NCBI GenBank assembly: GCA_900543695.1
Contig: UQSG01000009.1
Span: 9,056-73,055, forward strand
Reading direction: 5' to 3'
Length of the DNA: 64,000 nt
Source of the DNA: an uncultured Clostridium sp.
Lineage (GTDB): Bacteria; Bacillota; Clostridia; UBA1212; UBA1255
Below, piece by piece: positions 51,675-59,633 of the stretch. The position numbers and the translations under genes were made by a program. The notes under the pieces are model-generated. The model saw only the letters and a program-made list of their open reading frames with translations, was not told the origin of the DNA and searched no databases. Each line of letters opens with the position of its first letter. Position 1 is the first letter of the stretch.

Positions 51675-53708
51675 ATGAAAGAAAATTTTTCCGAGCGGCC
51701 GAATCGGTCGAAAAAAAGAATCTGGATTGCCGCAGCAGCGGCGGGAGCGGTTCTCATTGCCGGCGCTGTCTGCGCCGCGGCGCTCCGGAGTGTGAACACG
51801 CCGGACACGGAAGACGGCGAGCCTGTCCTTATGGCTACCGCGACGCCTTCAGCCACAGTGGCAGGAGAAGAAGCAACGCCAGCGGCTCCGGCGTTTTCCG
51901 CAGTGCCGCTGCCGACACAGACGCCGGAGCAGTACAGGGTATTATCGGGACTTTACTACGGGGACTTGGATCCGACCGACTCAGTGTATGACAAAGACAG
52001 CTTACTAGAATACGAATACGCTGAAAATACTGTCACGCTGCGGGATCAGGAGGGAAATTCCGTCCTGAAGCTGGAGCTTCGCGAAAACGGGACGCTGCTG
52101 CGCCGCACGGAATACTATATCGTATATGGGGGACGCTTCGCTGACAGAAGCCGCGTTCTGGAATTCGATGAGGACGGGAGGCTTTCTGCGCTCTATTCTT
52201 CAGGAATCGGTCCGGCGGAGGAATCCGTATACCGCTACCTGGAGGACGGGACGCTTGCGGAAACGGAAACAGTATTCGGCAGATCCGGCATTTCGACGTA
52301 TGAATATGACGAAACGGGACGCCTGCTCCGCCATACTGAAAAATATTCGACGGGCGCCTCCCGCGAATACGAATACGGCGGCGACGGCAGGGCTTCGGCG
52401 GAGAACTATTATGACGCCTCGGGCGTCTTGTCCTATGCCGCCGTATATGAGTACGGCGGCGCGCCGGCAGTAACAATAACGGTGACCTATTACGATGAAA
52501 ACGGAGCGCCGACGGGTATGACACGCGAGGAGGAATACGACGCAGACGGAAGGCTGACACGGGAAACGTATCGCTCGGAGAAAGAACAGATTTTAACACA
52601 GACCGTTTACCGCTATGACGCGGTGGGCGATCTGGTCGTACAGGAGCGTACCGAGGAACGCCCCGGCCTGCTTACTTACAAAATTAACAATGAAGAAATA
52701 TATGAACTTGCTTTTGCATCGGCGCAGGCTCCCGGACCGCTCTCTCGATACCGTCAAAATGAAGCGGGAGAGTATTTTCTTGTGAAATCATACGGGAATG
52801 TTCTGGTCGGCAATGTCTACGACGACGAATATGATGAGCAGGGACGGCTGATCCAAAGGACCTACTATTTCAACAACAGGACGTACCGAAAATTCCATTC
52901 TTACAGCTGCGAATACGACGCTCAGAACCGAAAAATACGCGAGGCCGGCTATAATGATAATGCCGGAGGGGGAGACAACGGATATGCCTACGATTATCGC
53001 TATGAATACGATGCCGATGGGAATCTTGTGCATATCAAAGACGATCCTACATATTCAGCCGACTCGGAATACTGGTTCGATCCGGCGGGCCGTCTGATCC
53101 GGCTGCAATACGGCAGCGCCGAATTGCTTTGCGAATATGATGAGGACGGAACGCTGGCGGGAAAAAGGCTGCGATATAGATATACGGACCGCGAGGATTT
53201 TATTCATTACGAGTACGCCCCGGGCGGCGCGCTGCTCCGCGTTACTGCCAGAAACGGCAATACGGAATGGGTTTATGACGCAGAAGGCAGACTGAATCGC
53301 GAAACGGAATTTGACAACGACGGAACAGTAGCCGAAAGGTGGGAGTTTTTGTACGGCGCCGATCACAAAAAGAAAGAGTCCTTATATTATGCTGCCGACG
53401 AGGCGACGCCGATTCGGACCGTTTACGAATACAATGCCGGCGGCGAACTGATTGGCTGGACGAAATTCGATTCGGCGGGAAACGCTGTCTTCCGATATCG
53501 GGAGCGTTACCAGCCGGAGACGGCGGGCAGCGGGGAGGCAGCGCTGCAGGGCAGCGCCGAATACGATGAAAACGGGAATCTTGCGGAGCTGGCCTCGTAT
53601 GATGCAAACGGCAAACCGTTTCGCGGCGTATTTGAAACGGCCTCGAAGGACGAATACGAGCTTTACGCCAAGTGCAATATTGCGGATCTGCTCCCGTGCG
53701 CCTGGTGA
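51675..53708 (+). CDS. Membrane-anchored YD-repeat surface protein
   Basis: A 677-aa protein. A short basic cytoplasmic start (KENFSERPNRSKKR) leads to a membrane helix at about 16-38 (IWIAAAAAGAVLIAGAVCAA), a Pro/Thr-rich linker (about 45-90), then YD-like repeats to the end (EFDEDGRLSAL, YEYDETGRLLRH, YDENGAPTGM, YDAEGRLNRE, YDENGNLAEL). It is the outside part of the upstream protein without its sigma-like domain. The gap is 20 bp and a GGGGAGGGG ribosome site precedes the ATG, so the two are co-transcribed. YD repeats form beta-rich surface structures; partner or ligand is unknown. Confidence 0.8.
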   Translation: MKENFSERPNRSKKRIWIAAAAAGAVLIAGAVCAAALRSVNTPDTEDGEPVLMATATPSATVAGEEATPAAPAFSAVPLPTQTPEQYRVLSGLYYGDLDPTDSVYDKDSLLEYEYAENTVTLRDQEGNSVLKLELRENGTLLRRTEYYIVYGGRFADRSRVLEFDEDGRLSALYSSGIGPAEESVYRYLEDGTLAETETVFGRSGISTYEYDETGRLLRHTEKYSTGASREYEYGGDGRASAENYYDASGVLSYAAVYEYGGAPAVTITVTYYDENGAPTGMTREEEYDADGRLTRETYRSEKEQILTQTVYRYDAVGDLVVQERTEERPGLLTYKINNEEIYELAFASAQAPGPLSRYRQNEAGEYFLVKSYGNVLVGNVYDDEYDEQGRLIQRTYYFNNRTYRKFHSYSCEYDAQNRKIREAGYNDNAGGGDNGYAYDYRYEYDADGNLVHIKDDPTYSADSEYWFDPAGRLIRLQYGSAELLCEYDEDGTLAGKRLRYRYTDREDFIHYEYAPGGALLRVTARNGNTEWVYDAEGRLNRETEFDNDGTVAERWEFLYGADHKKKESLYYAADEATPIRTVYEYNAGGELIGWTKFDSAGNAVFRYRERYQPETAGSGEAALQGSAEYDENGNLAELASYDANGKPFRGVFETASKDEYELYAKCNIADLLPCAW

Positions 53709-53720
53709 AAGGGCGTTCCG

Positions 53721-54497
53721 TTACCCTAATATAATTTTAATTCGTTTTTCCCGGAGCCTTTTTATTACAGAAGGATCGGCCTCGCGGTTCGTCACGAGCC
53801 GGTCTACGGCCTGCGTATCGCAGACATACAGAAAGCCTTCTTTTTCAAGCTTGTTGCTGTCGGCGATAATGATCGTTTCGTTGGCCCGCTCCATCATCAT
53901 GCGCTCCACCATGACCTCTTCCGCATGCAGCGTGCTGATTCCTGTTTCCGCGCAGACGCCGTCGATCGATAAAATTGCATAGTTGGCGCGATAGCGTTTC
54001 AGCTGCTCTAAAACGTCGTTTCCATACGTAAAGGAATCTCTGGAATTGATTTCGCCGCCCAGCAGGATGACGTGAAAGGAGGGCACAGAGCCGAGCTCGA
54101 TCGCTGCGGTCAGCGAATTTGTTACGATGCGGAGGTTTTTATGGCGTTTCAATTCAACGGCGGTAAAATAAACCGTTGTTCCGGAATTGAGCAAAATCGT
54201 GTCTCCGTCGTGAATGAGCTCCGCGGCAGCGGCTGCAATCCGCTTTTTGACGTTTGCGCCGAGCCGCTTTCTCTGAATAAATTCACGGTTATAGTAATTT
54301 ACTGCGGTCTGAACGGCGCCTCCCTGGATGCGCTCGAGATAGCCGTCGCGCTCCAATGCGTCCAGATCACTGCGGATCGTGACCGGCGTTGCATTCAGCT
54401 CCTCGCTGAGCTTTGAGACTTTTACCTGACCGTCGCGGTTCAGGATTTCAATGATTCTGCTTCTGCGTGTATCGATTTTCAGCTTTTGTCCGGGCAT
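53721..54497 (-). CDS. DeoR/GlpR-family transcriptional regulator
   Basis: A 258-aa regulator. The helix-turn-helix has KLSEELNATPVTIRSDLDAL and LERIQGGAV (residues 30-65). The sensor domain has LNSGTTVYFTAVELK, IVTNSLTAAIEL, ILLGGEINSRD and IADSNKLEKEGF. It overlaps the SIS gene upstream on the same strand by 19 nt and lies opposite the catabolic operon that starts at 55345. It probably controls both, with a sugar phosphate as inducer. Confidence 0.93.
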   Translation of the reverse strand: MPGQKLKIDTRRSRIIEILNRDGQVKVSKLSEELNATPVTIRSDLDALERDGYLERIQGGAVQTAVNYYNREFIQRKRLGANVKKRIAAAAAELIHDGDTILLNSGTTVYFTAVELKRHKNLRIVTNSLTAAIELGSVPSFHVILLGGEINSRDSFTYGNDVLEQLKRYRANYAILSIDGVCAETGISTLHAEEVMVERMMMERANETIIIADSNKLEKEGFLYVCDTQAVDRLVTNREADPSVIKRLREKRIKIILG

Positions 54498-55120
54498 TGT
54501 TTTTCTCCTGTAAGATTAGATGCTTTTCCGCGGTTCAGCCGCTCTCCGACGGCGCCGCCGGGATGAATCAGGGCAAATTGCTCGCTGCGGTAGTCCGTTT
54601 CCTCGATCAGCGCCGCCTGAAGCGCATGGAACAAAACACATAAAGACGTTGTAGACGTTGTTCCCTGCGCATTGTATTTGTCTGTTTCGCGCGTTACGTA
54701 CTGCCTCAGAACGACCTCCGCGCCGCGCGCCAGGGGAGATTCGGCGTTTTCTGTGATCGTAATCACATGTACCCCTTTCTTCCTGCAAATTTCCAGAATC
54801 GGGAGGAGCTCTGCGGTTTTCCCGCCGCGCGAAGCAAATACCATTACGTCGCCCTCCTGGAGGAAGCCGGTTGCGCCGTGCGGAGCCTCGGCAGGGGAAA
54901 GAAAGCGGGAGGGACGCTCAATACAGCACAGTAAGTGAGAAAAATGCATACAGGCGATTCCGGAATGACCGCAGCCGCAGGTTGCGATCCGCTGCGCCTG
55001 CGCAAGCAGTCGAACAGCCGCTCCAAACGATTCCTGATCCAGATACGCCTCCATTTTCCCAATACATTCGCTTTCAATCCGAAAGGCCTGCCTGGCCTGC
55101 TCCCAGGATTCCTGCTTCAT
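54479..55120 (-). CDS. SIS-domain sugar-phosphate-binding protein
   Basis: A SIS-fold protein of about 213 aa. The core has ATCGCGHSGIACMHFSHLL, FLQEGDVMVFASRGGKTAEL and VHVITITENAESPLARGAEVVLR, as in KpsF/GutQ and related sugar-phosphate isomerases. I use the ATG at 55120 (MKQESWEQ) because GGAG lies 9 nt upstream; an ATG at 55135 would add five residues. It overlaps the DeoR gene by 19 nt. It may isomerise a phosphorylated sugar made by the divergent operon or help the regulator sense it. Confidence 0.85.
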   Translation of the reverse strand: MKQESWEQARQAFRIESECIGKMEAYLDQESFGAAVRLLAQAQRIATCGCGHSGIACMHFSHLLCCIERPSRFLSPAEAPHGATGFLQEGDVMVFASRGGKTAELLPILEICRKKGVHVITITENAESPLARGAEVVLRQYVTRETDKYNAQGTTSTTSLCVLFHALQAALIEETDYRSEQFALIHPGGAVGERLNRGKASNLTGEKQCPDKS

Positions 55121-55252
55121 CGCATCCAACTCCATTCTTAATTCTTAAAAAAATCAAACGTAAATATTATTTACTTTTATGCCGACAATTATACATTACA
55201 AACAAAAATAAAGCAATAAAATATTTTAAACATGGAAAATAAGAAAATAATA

Positions 55253-55281
55253 TTGACTCTGTTTCCAAAACGTGTTATGCT
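55253..55281 (+). promoter_or_regulatory. Promoter of the YjbQ-FGGY operon
   Basis: TTGACT at 55253-55258, a 17-bp spacer, and TATGCT at 55276-55281. The first gene starts 64 bp downstream with GGAGGA before its ATG. The region between 55136 and 55344 is shared with the divergent SIS-DeoR pair. Confidence 0.65.
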
Positions 55282-55344
55282 GAGCGCAGCGCGGGATGAA
55301 TGCAGATTCCTGTGAAATTTTAATATTGTATCGGAGGACTTTAT

Positions 55345-55965
55345 ATGGAATTTAAAGTTTATCAGAAAGAAATTGAGCTCCAGTCCAGAGGGTGGATCCC
55401 CACGTTTCACGACGTGACAAAGGAGGTCCTGGAAATTGTTCAGGCGTCCGGCGTGAAAAACGGCACCTGTACGCTGGCCTCTCATCATACTACATGCTGC
55501 GTCATGATTCAGGAGTGCTCTCATGACATCGATTCCTTTGATATTGAATATCTTCAGCATGACCTGCTTGACATTATGCGCAAAATGATTCCGGATTTCG
55601 CGGAGGAGCATCAATACCGCCATCCCGGTCCGATCCACCTGCAATATGGACGCTATGTCGACGAGCCTGGCGATTTTACCAGCATGAATACGGACGGCCA
55701 TTTAAGAAGCGTCTTTTTCGGCCGCAGCGAAGTTATGACGGTCAAGGACGGGGTACTGGACGGAGGCGAATTTGCGCATGTTTATTTTGTTGACTGGGAC
55801 CATGTGCGCGCGCGCCGCAGGCAGCTGAACGTTACGATCATGGGGACGACGGAGGACGTCGAGGACAGAAAATGGAACAACGGCGAAGTGATTAACACGC
55901 TGCGGAAATATACCGATGAGGAAAAGGCGTATCTGCCGCAGTTCGATCTTCAGCAAAAACGGTAA
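55345..55965 (+). CDS. YjbQ-family (UPF0047) protein, copy 1
   Basis: A 206-aa protein with the YjbQ core: FHDVTKEVLEIVQASGVKNG, LASHHTTCCVMIQE, RHPGPIHLQ, NTDGHLRSVFFGRSEVMTV and the end VYFVDWDHVRARRRQLNVTIMG. It has about 40 extra residues at the C-terminus compared with copy 2 at 56680. YjbQ proteins are annotated as secondary thiamine-phosphate synthases from weak side activity; the real role is unsettled. Being in a sugar operon with a second copy suggests a catabolic reaction. Confidence 0.88.
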   Translation: MEFKVYQKEIELQSRGWIPTFHDVTKEVLEIVQASGVKNGTCTLASHHTTCCVMIQECSHDIDSFDIEYLQHDLLDIMRKMIPDFAEEHQYRHPGPIHLQYGRYVDEPGDFTSMNTDGHLRSVFFGRSEVMTVKDGVLDGGEFAHVYFVDWDHVRARRRQLNVTIMGTTEDVEDRKWNNGEVINTLRKYTDEEKAYLPQFDLQQKR

Positions 55966-55970
55966 AACGC

Positions 55971-56675
55971 ATGAAGCAGAAGATCAGAACGCCGTATTTT
56001 GAGATCGGCACCAAAAATTATATTTACGGCGATACGGTGCTTGAATATGCAAAAGCAGCCGAAGCCGCAGCGGAGAAATATGATATTGATGTGCTTTTTA
56101 TTACTCCCTGCGTTGAAATCAGGAGAATTGCGGAGAATACAGAGCGTCTGATTCTTCTGGCTCCTTATATGGATACGCTGCGTCCGGGCAGGGGAATGGC
56201 GGATATTCTGCCGGAGGCGCTGAAGGCCGCCGGCGCGAAGGGCGTCGTTGTCAATCATTGTGAAAAGCCGATGTCGCTGCCTGCCATTAAGGCGACGATT
56301 GACCGGGCGCGCGAAATTGATTTCCTGGTGTTTGCCTGCGCCGACTCGGTTGCCGAAGCGCGTGCGATCGCGCAGCTTCATCCCGACATCATCAATCCGG
56401 AACCGACGGAGCTGATCGGCGGGACCGGCGGCGTCAGTGATATGAAGTATGTCAGAGAAGTGATCCGTGCGATAAAAGAGATCGATCCGGAGATTCTGGT
56501 CGAGCAGGCAGCGGGAATTACGAGCGGAAAACAGGTTTATGATTTCATTATGGCCGGTTCGGAGGCGGCCGGCGCCGCATCGGGCATCATGAACGCAAAG
56601 GATCCACTTGCCATGATCGACGAAATGATCGGAGCGGTGCGAGCCGCCGCGGACGATTTGAAAAAAAGGAGCTGA
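55971..56675 (+). CDS. Archaeal-type triosephosphate isomerase-like TIM-barrel protein
   Basis: A 234-aa protein matching the short archaeal-type TIM family: GTKNYIYGDTVLEYAKAAE near the start (Lys at the usual catalytic place), VVNHCEKPMSLPAIKATI (electrophile His), and NPEPTELIGGTGGVSD (catalytic Glu region). The phosphate loop is AAGITSGKQVYDF, then GIMNAKDP. Bacterial glycolytic TIM is about 250 aa and of another subfamily, so this is probably a dedicated isomerase for a pathway intermediate such as a tetrulose or triose phosphate. It is 5 bp after YjbQ copy 1 and 4 bp before copy 2. Confidence 0.82.
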   Translation: MKQKIRTPYFEIGTKNYIYGDTVLEYAKAAEAAAEKYDIDVLFITPCVEIRRIAENTERLILLAPYMDTLRPGRGMADILPEALKAAGAKGVVVNHCEKPMSLPAIKATIDRAREIDFLVFACADSVAEARAIAQLHPDIINPEPTELIGGTGGVSDMKYVREVIRAIKEIDPEILVEQAAGITSGKQVYDFIMAGSEAAGAASGIMNAKDPLAMIDEMIGAVRAAADDLKKRS

Positions 56676-56679
56676 CAGC

Positions 56680-57177
56680 ATGGTTTACAGAGAAGACTTC
56701 AAAGTACAGTCTGACGAGAAAATCTGCACGTTCCATGACGTGACGGAGCAGACGCGGGAAATCGCAGCACGTTCCGGCATCAGGAATGGCATTGCCGTCG
56801 TTTATTCACACCATACGACCTGCTGCGTGATTACTCAGGAATGTGCGTTCGACCAGTCCGTTACGGGGCTTGAAACGCTGCAGCAGGATCTTGTAGATAT
56901 TCTGGACGATATTATCCCCGTATGCAGGCACGAGAACATATACCTGCATCCCGGCCCAAAGGCGCTGGAATTTGCCGAAGCGCACGGCGAAGACGCCAGA
57001 GGCTGTCATAATACGGACGCGCACCTGCGCTCCTCCATAATCGGCAGAAGCGAAACGATCGTAATGGCTGACGGCAAATTAGATCTGGGAGACTTCGGAC
57101 GAATCCATTTTATTGATTTCGATCAGACCAGAGCCAGAGAGCGGACCGTGCAGGTCATGGTGATAGGAGATGCGTGA
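56680..57177 (+). CDS. YjbQ-family (UPF0047) protein, copy 2
   Basis: A 165-aa protein with the same core as copy 1: FHDVTEQTREIAARSGIRNG, VYSHHTTCCVITQE, HPGPKALEF, NTDAHLRSSIIGRSETIVM and IDFDQTRARERTVQVMVIGD. It lacks the longer C-terminal tail of copy 1. The two copies differ clearly along their length, so this is an old duplication or two separate origins, perhaps forming a mixed oligomer. The TGA overlaps the amidohydrolase ATG (TGATG-type). Confidence 0.88.
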   Translation: MVYREDFKVQSDEKICTFHDVTEQTREIAARSGIRNGIAVVYSHHTTCCVITQECAFDQSVTGLETLQQDLVDILDDIIPVCRHENIYLHPGPKALEFAEAHGEDARGCHNTDAHLRSSIIGRSETIVMADGKLDLGDFGRIHFIDFDQTRARERTVQVMVIGDA

Positions 57178-58196
57178 TGTTCGGATATCAAATGTCGGAC
57201 TACGACAAAGAGGTTTATGAGGAAGAACTGCGGGAGTTTCTGCCCGCGCGTCTGACGGACTGTCATACGCACATCTGGAAGCAGGAATTCGGGGGAGCAA
57301 CGCCGGGAAAAGGCTGCGTTGCCTGGACGCGGATGGTTGCCAGGGACTGCACGGCAGAGGATCTGCTGCAGACGTACCGCGACATGTTTCCGGGAAAAAA
57401 GGTTACGCCGGTGCTGATGGGCCAGCCGGAGGCCGATCTGGAAAAAACAAACTGTTACACGCGGGAGTCTGCGCAAAAATACGGTCTTCCGGCTCTGTAC
57501 TGCACCGATTATGCGATGCCGGCGGAATTTTTGGAAAAAGAAGTAACGGAGGGCGGCTTTGCGGGACTCAAGCCGTATCTGAACCGTTCGCCTTCCTATA
57601 TACCGGGAAACGAGGTACGGATTTTTGATTTTCTCACGCACGAGCATCTCCGGCTGGCGGACCGCCATGGCTGGATCGTCATGCTGCACATTCCGCGGCC
57701 CGGGCGTCTGCGCGATCCGCTGAATCTTGTACAGATGCTGGAAATCGAAGAACGCTATCCGAACGTGAAACTCATTATTGCGCACATCGGAAGGGCGTAT
57801 GCGCCGGAGGATCTCGGAGATGCATTTGAGCTTCTTCGGAGGACGAAAAACATGGTGTTTGACTTCACGGCAAATACGCTGGATCAGGCCATGGCCGCCT
57901 GCCTGGAGGCCGTCGGCCCGAAACGCCTGCTGTTTGGCTCCGATCTGCCGATTGTAAAAATGCGCATGTACCGGACGACGGAAAACGGCTTTTATTATAA
58001 TCATGTGCCGCGCGGCCTGTACGGGGACGTTTCCGGAGATCCGCATATGGTCGAGACGGACGAGAAAAACATCACAAATTTTTTGTACGAGGAACTGCTT
58101 GCGTTCAAAAGAGCCGCAAAGGCGCTCCGGCTTACCGCCGGTGAAGTTGAGGACATTCTGTGCCGCAACGCGGAAGCGTTATTTGGCATTTTTTAA
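57177..58196 (+). CDS. Amidohydrolase-2-family metal-dependent hydrolase
   Basis: A protein of 339 aa. The metal-site motifs are LTDCHTHIW (near residue 27), VMLHIPRPG, LIIAHIGRAYAPEDL and LLFGSDLPIVKM (the Asp). This is the amidohydrolase-2 branch that includes lactonases and decarboxylases. I use the ATG at 57177, overlapping the YjbQ stop, with AGGAG 9 nt upstream. In the operon it would most likely open a sugar lactone or hydrolyse a pathway intermediate. Confidence 0.87.
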   Translation: MFGYQMSDYDKEVYEEELREFLPARLTDCHTHIWKQEFGGATPGKGCVAWTRMVARDCTAEDLLQTYRDMFPGKKVTPVLMGQPEADLEKTNCYTRESAQKYGLPALYCTDYAMPAEFLEKEVTEGGFAGLKPYLNRSPSYIPGNEVRIFDFLTHEHLRLADRHGWIVMLHIPRPGRLRDPLNLVQMLEIEERYPNVKLIIAHIGRAYAPEDLGDAFELLRRTKNMVFDFTANTLDQAMAACLEAVGPKRLLFGSDLPIVKMRMYRTTENGFYYNHVPRGLYGDVSGDPHMVETDEKNITNFLYEELLAFKRAAKALRLTAGEVEDILCRNAEALFGIF

Positions 58197-58219
58197 AATT
58201 GTAAAGGAGGCAGCTTGCC

Positions 58220-59608
58220 ATGCAGAAAATTAAAATCGGGTTTCTCCCGCTGTATATCAAATTATATGACGACACAAGTCCGGAGCTTCGCCCGCGGCTG
58301 GAAAAATTTTATGAACAGATGGCCGACGCGCTGGAAAAACGCGGCCTGGAGGTGATCCGCACGCCTTTTTGTCGGATCGAACCGGAATTCCGGAAGGCGG
58401 TGGCGGAATATGAAGCGCAGAACGCGGTCTGCATTGTGACGCTTCATATGGCGTATTCTCCGTCTCTGGAATCGGCGGAGGCGCTTTTGCAGACGGAGCT
58501 GCCGGTCGTTGTTCTGGATACGACGATGACGTATGCGTTTGGTCCCGATCAGGATCCGGATGAGATTGATTATAACCACGGGATTCACGGCGTAATGGAT
58601 TTCTGCAATCTTTTAAAACGCGGAGGGAAGCCGTATGCGGTTGCCGCGGGACACTGGGAGCATTCCGACGTGCTGGAGCAGACCGTATGCTGCGTCCGCG
58701 CCGCGGCCGCAGCGCGCGCCGTGAGAGGCTCGAGAGTCGGCGTGTTCGGCGGATGCTTTCAAGGTATGGGCGACTTTCAGGTTACGCCGCAGGAGCTGGC
58801 GGAGCGCTTCGGGGCGGAGCTTATCGAAGCCTCAGCCGATGAAATGCGTGAATATACCCGTTCTGTCACCGAAGAGGAAATCGAGGCTGAGATCTGCGCG
58901 GACCGTGAACGGTTCCGCTTCCCGGAGCCGATTGAAGACGGGGTTTATCGCGCCAATACAAGAGCCTGCCTGGCGATTCGAAAATGGATTGAAGCGAAGA
59001 AGCTCGATGCGTTTACCGTAAATTTTTTGAAGGCTTGTCCTGCGTACGGCATTGATACCATGCCATTTCTGGAAGCGTGCAAAGCAATGACACGCGGAAT
59101 CGGCTACGCAGGGGAGGGCGACGCTCTGGATGCCATGCTGGCAGGAGCCTTGATCCGAACGTTTGAAATGGCCTCCTTCGTAGAAATTTTCTGTCCGGAC
59201 TGGAAGGACGACCGCCTGTTTCTTAGTCATATGGGCGAAATGAATTACCGCACGGCGGACGGAACGCCCGAAATCCGTATGCGAAGCTCCAATTATACCG
59301 ATTCTGTGATGCCGATGGCCGGTTATGCCTGCTATCGTCCGGGAAGAGCCGTATACGCAAACGTATATCGGGACGAAACCGGATATTGCCTTTTGGCCTC
59401 GGCGGTCGAAATGCAGCAGATCACGGATGATAAAAATTTCGATTCCGTAATTCGGGGGTGGATGAAGCCGCGGATCCCTGTAAAAGATTTTCTGCGAAAG
59501 CTGAGCGAGCACGGCGCCACGCACCACAGTCTGCTCATATATGATGCGGAGCCGGAACAGCTTCTGTACTTCGCGTCGCTTTTGCATATGAAGGGCTACA
59601 TAATATAG
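58220..59608 (+). CDS. L-arabinose/L-fucose isomerase-like protein
   Basis: A 462-aa protein of the arabinose/fucose isomerase superfamily. It opens KIKIGFLPLYIKLYDD. The middle has VGVFGGCFQGMGDFQVTPQEL (in part), as in AraA. The metal/substrate area has FLKACPAYGIDTMPFLEAC and GIGYAGEGDALDAMLAGAL, corresponding to the AraA GEGD loop. A late HHSLLIYDAEPEQL replaces the usual AraA ending. It would interconvert an aldose and a ketose. It is a different family branch from the fucose-isomerase-like protein at 8781. GGAGG precedes the ATG. Confidence 0.85.
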   Translation: MQKIKIGFLPLYIKLYDDTSPELRPRLEKFYEQMADALEKRGLEVIRTPFCRIEPEFRKAVAEYEAQNAVCIVTLHMAYSPSLESAEALLQTELPVVVLDTTMTYAFGPDQDPDEIDYNHGIHGVMDFCNLLKRGGKPYAVAAGHWEHSDVLEQTVCCVRAAAAARAVRGSRVGVFGGCFQGMGDFQVTPQELAERFGAELIEASADEMREYTRSVTEEEIEAEICADRERFRFPEPIEDGVYRANTRACLAIRKWIEAKKLDAFTVNFLKACPAYGIDTMPFLEACKAMTRGIGYAGEGDALDAMLAGALIRTFEMASFVEIFCPDWKDDRLFLSHMGEMNYRTADGTPEIRMRSSNYTDSVMPMAGYACYRPGRAVYANVYRDETGYCLLASAVEMQQITDDKNFDSVIRGWMKPRIPVKDFLRKLSEHGATHHSLLIYDAEPEQLLYFASLLHMKGYII

Positions 59609-59633
59609 CATATAGCGGGGAAGAGGTGCAGCC

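Noticed and set aside
49123..53708. Reading the YD-repeat proteins as RHS/polymorphic toxins
   Set aside because: There is no RHS core-ending motif, no variable toxin tip and no small immunity gene after either gene; both end within repeat-like sequence.
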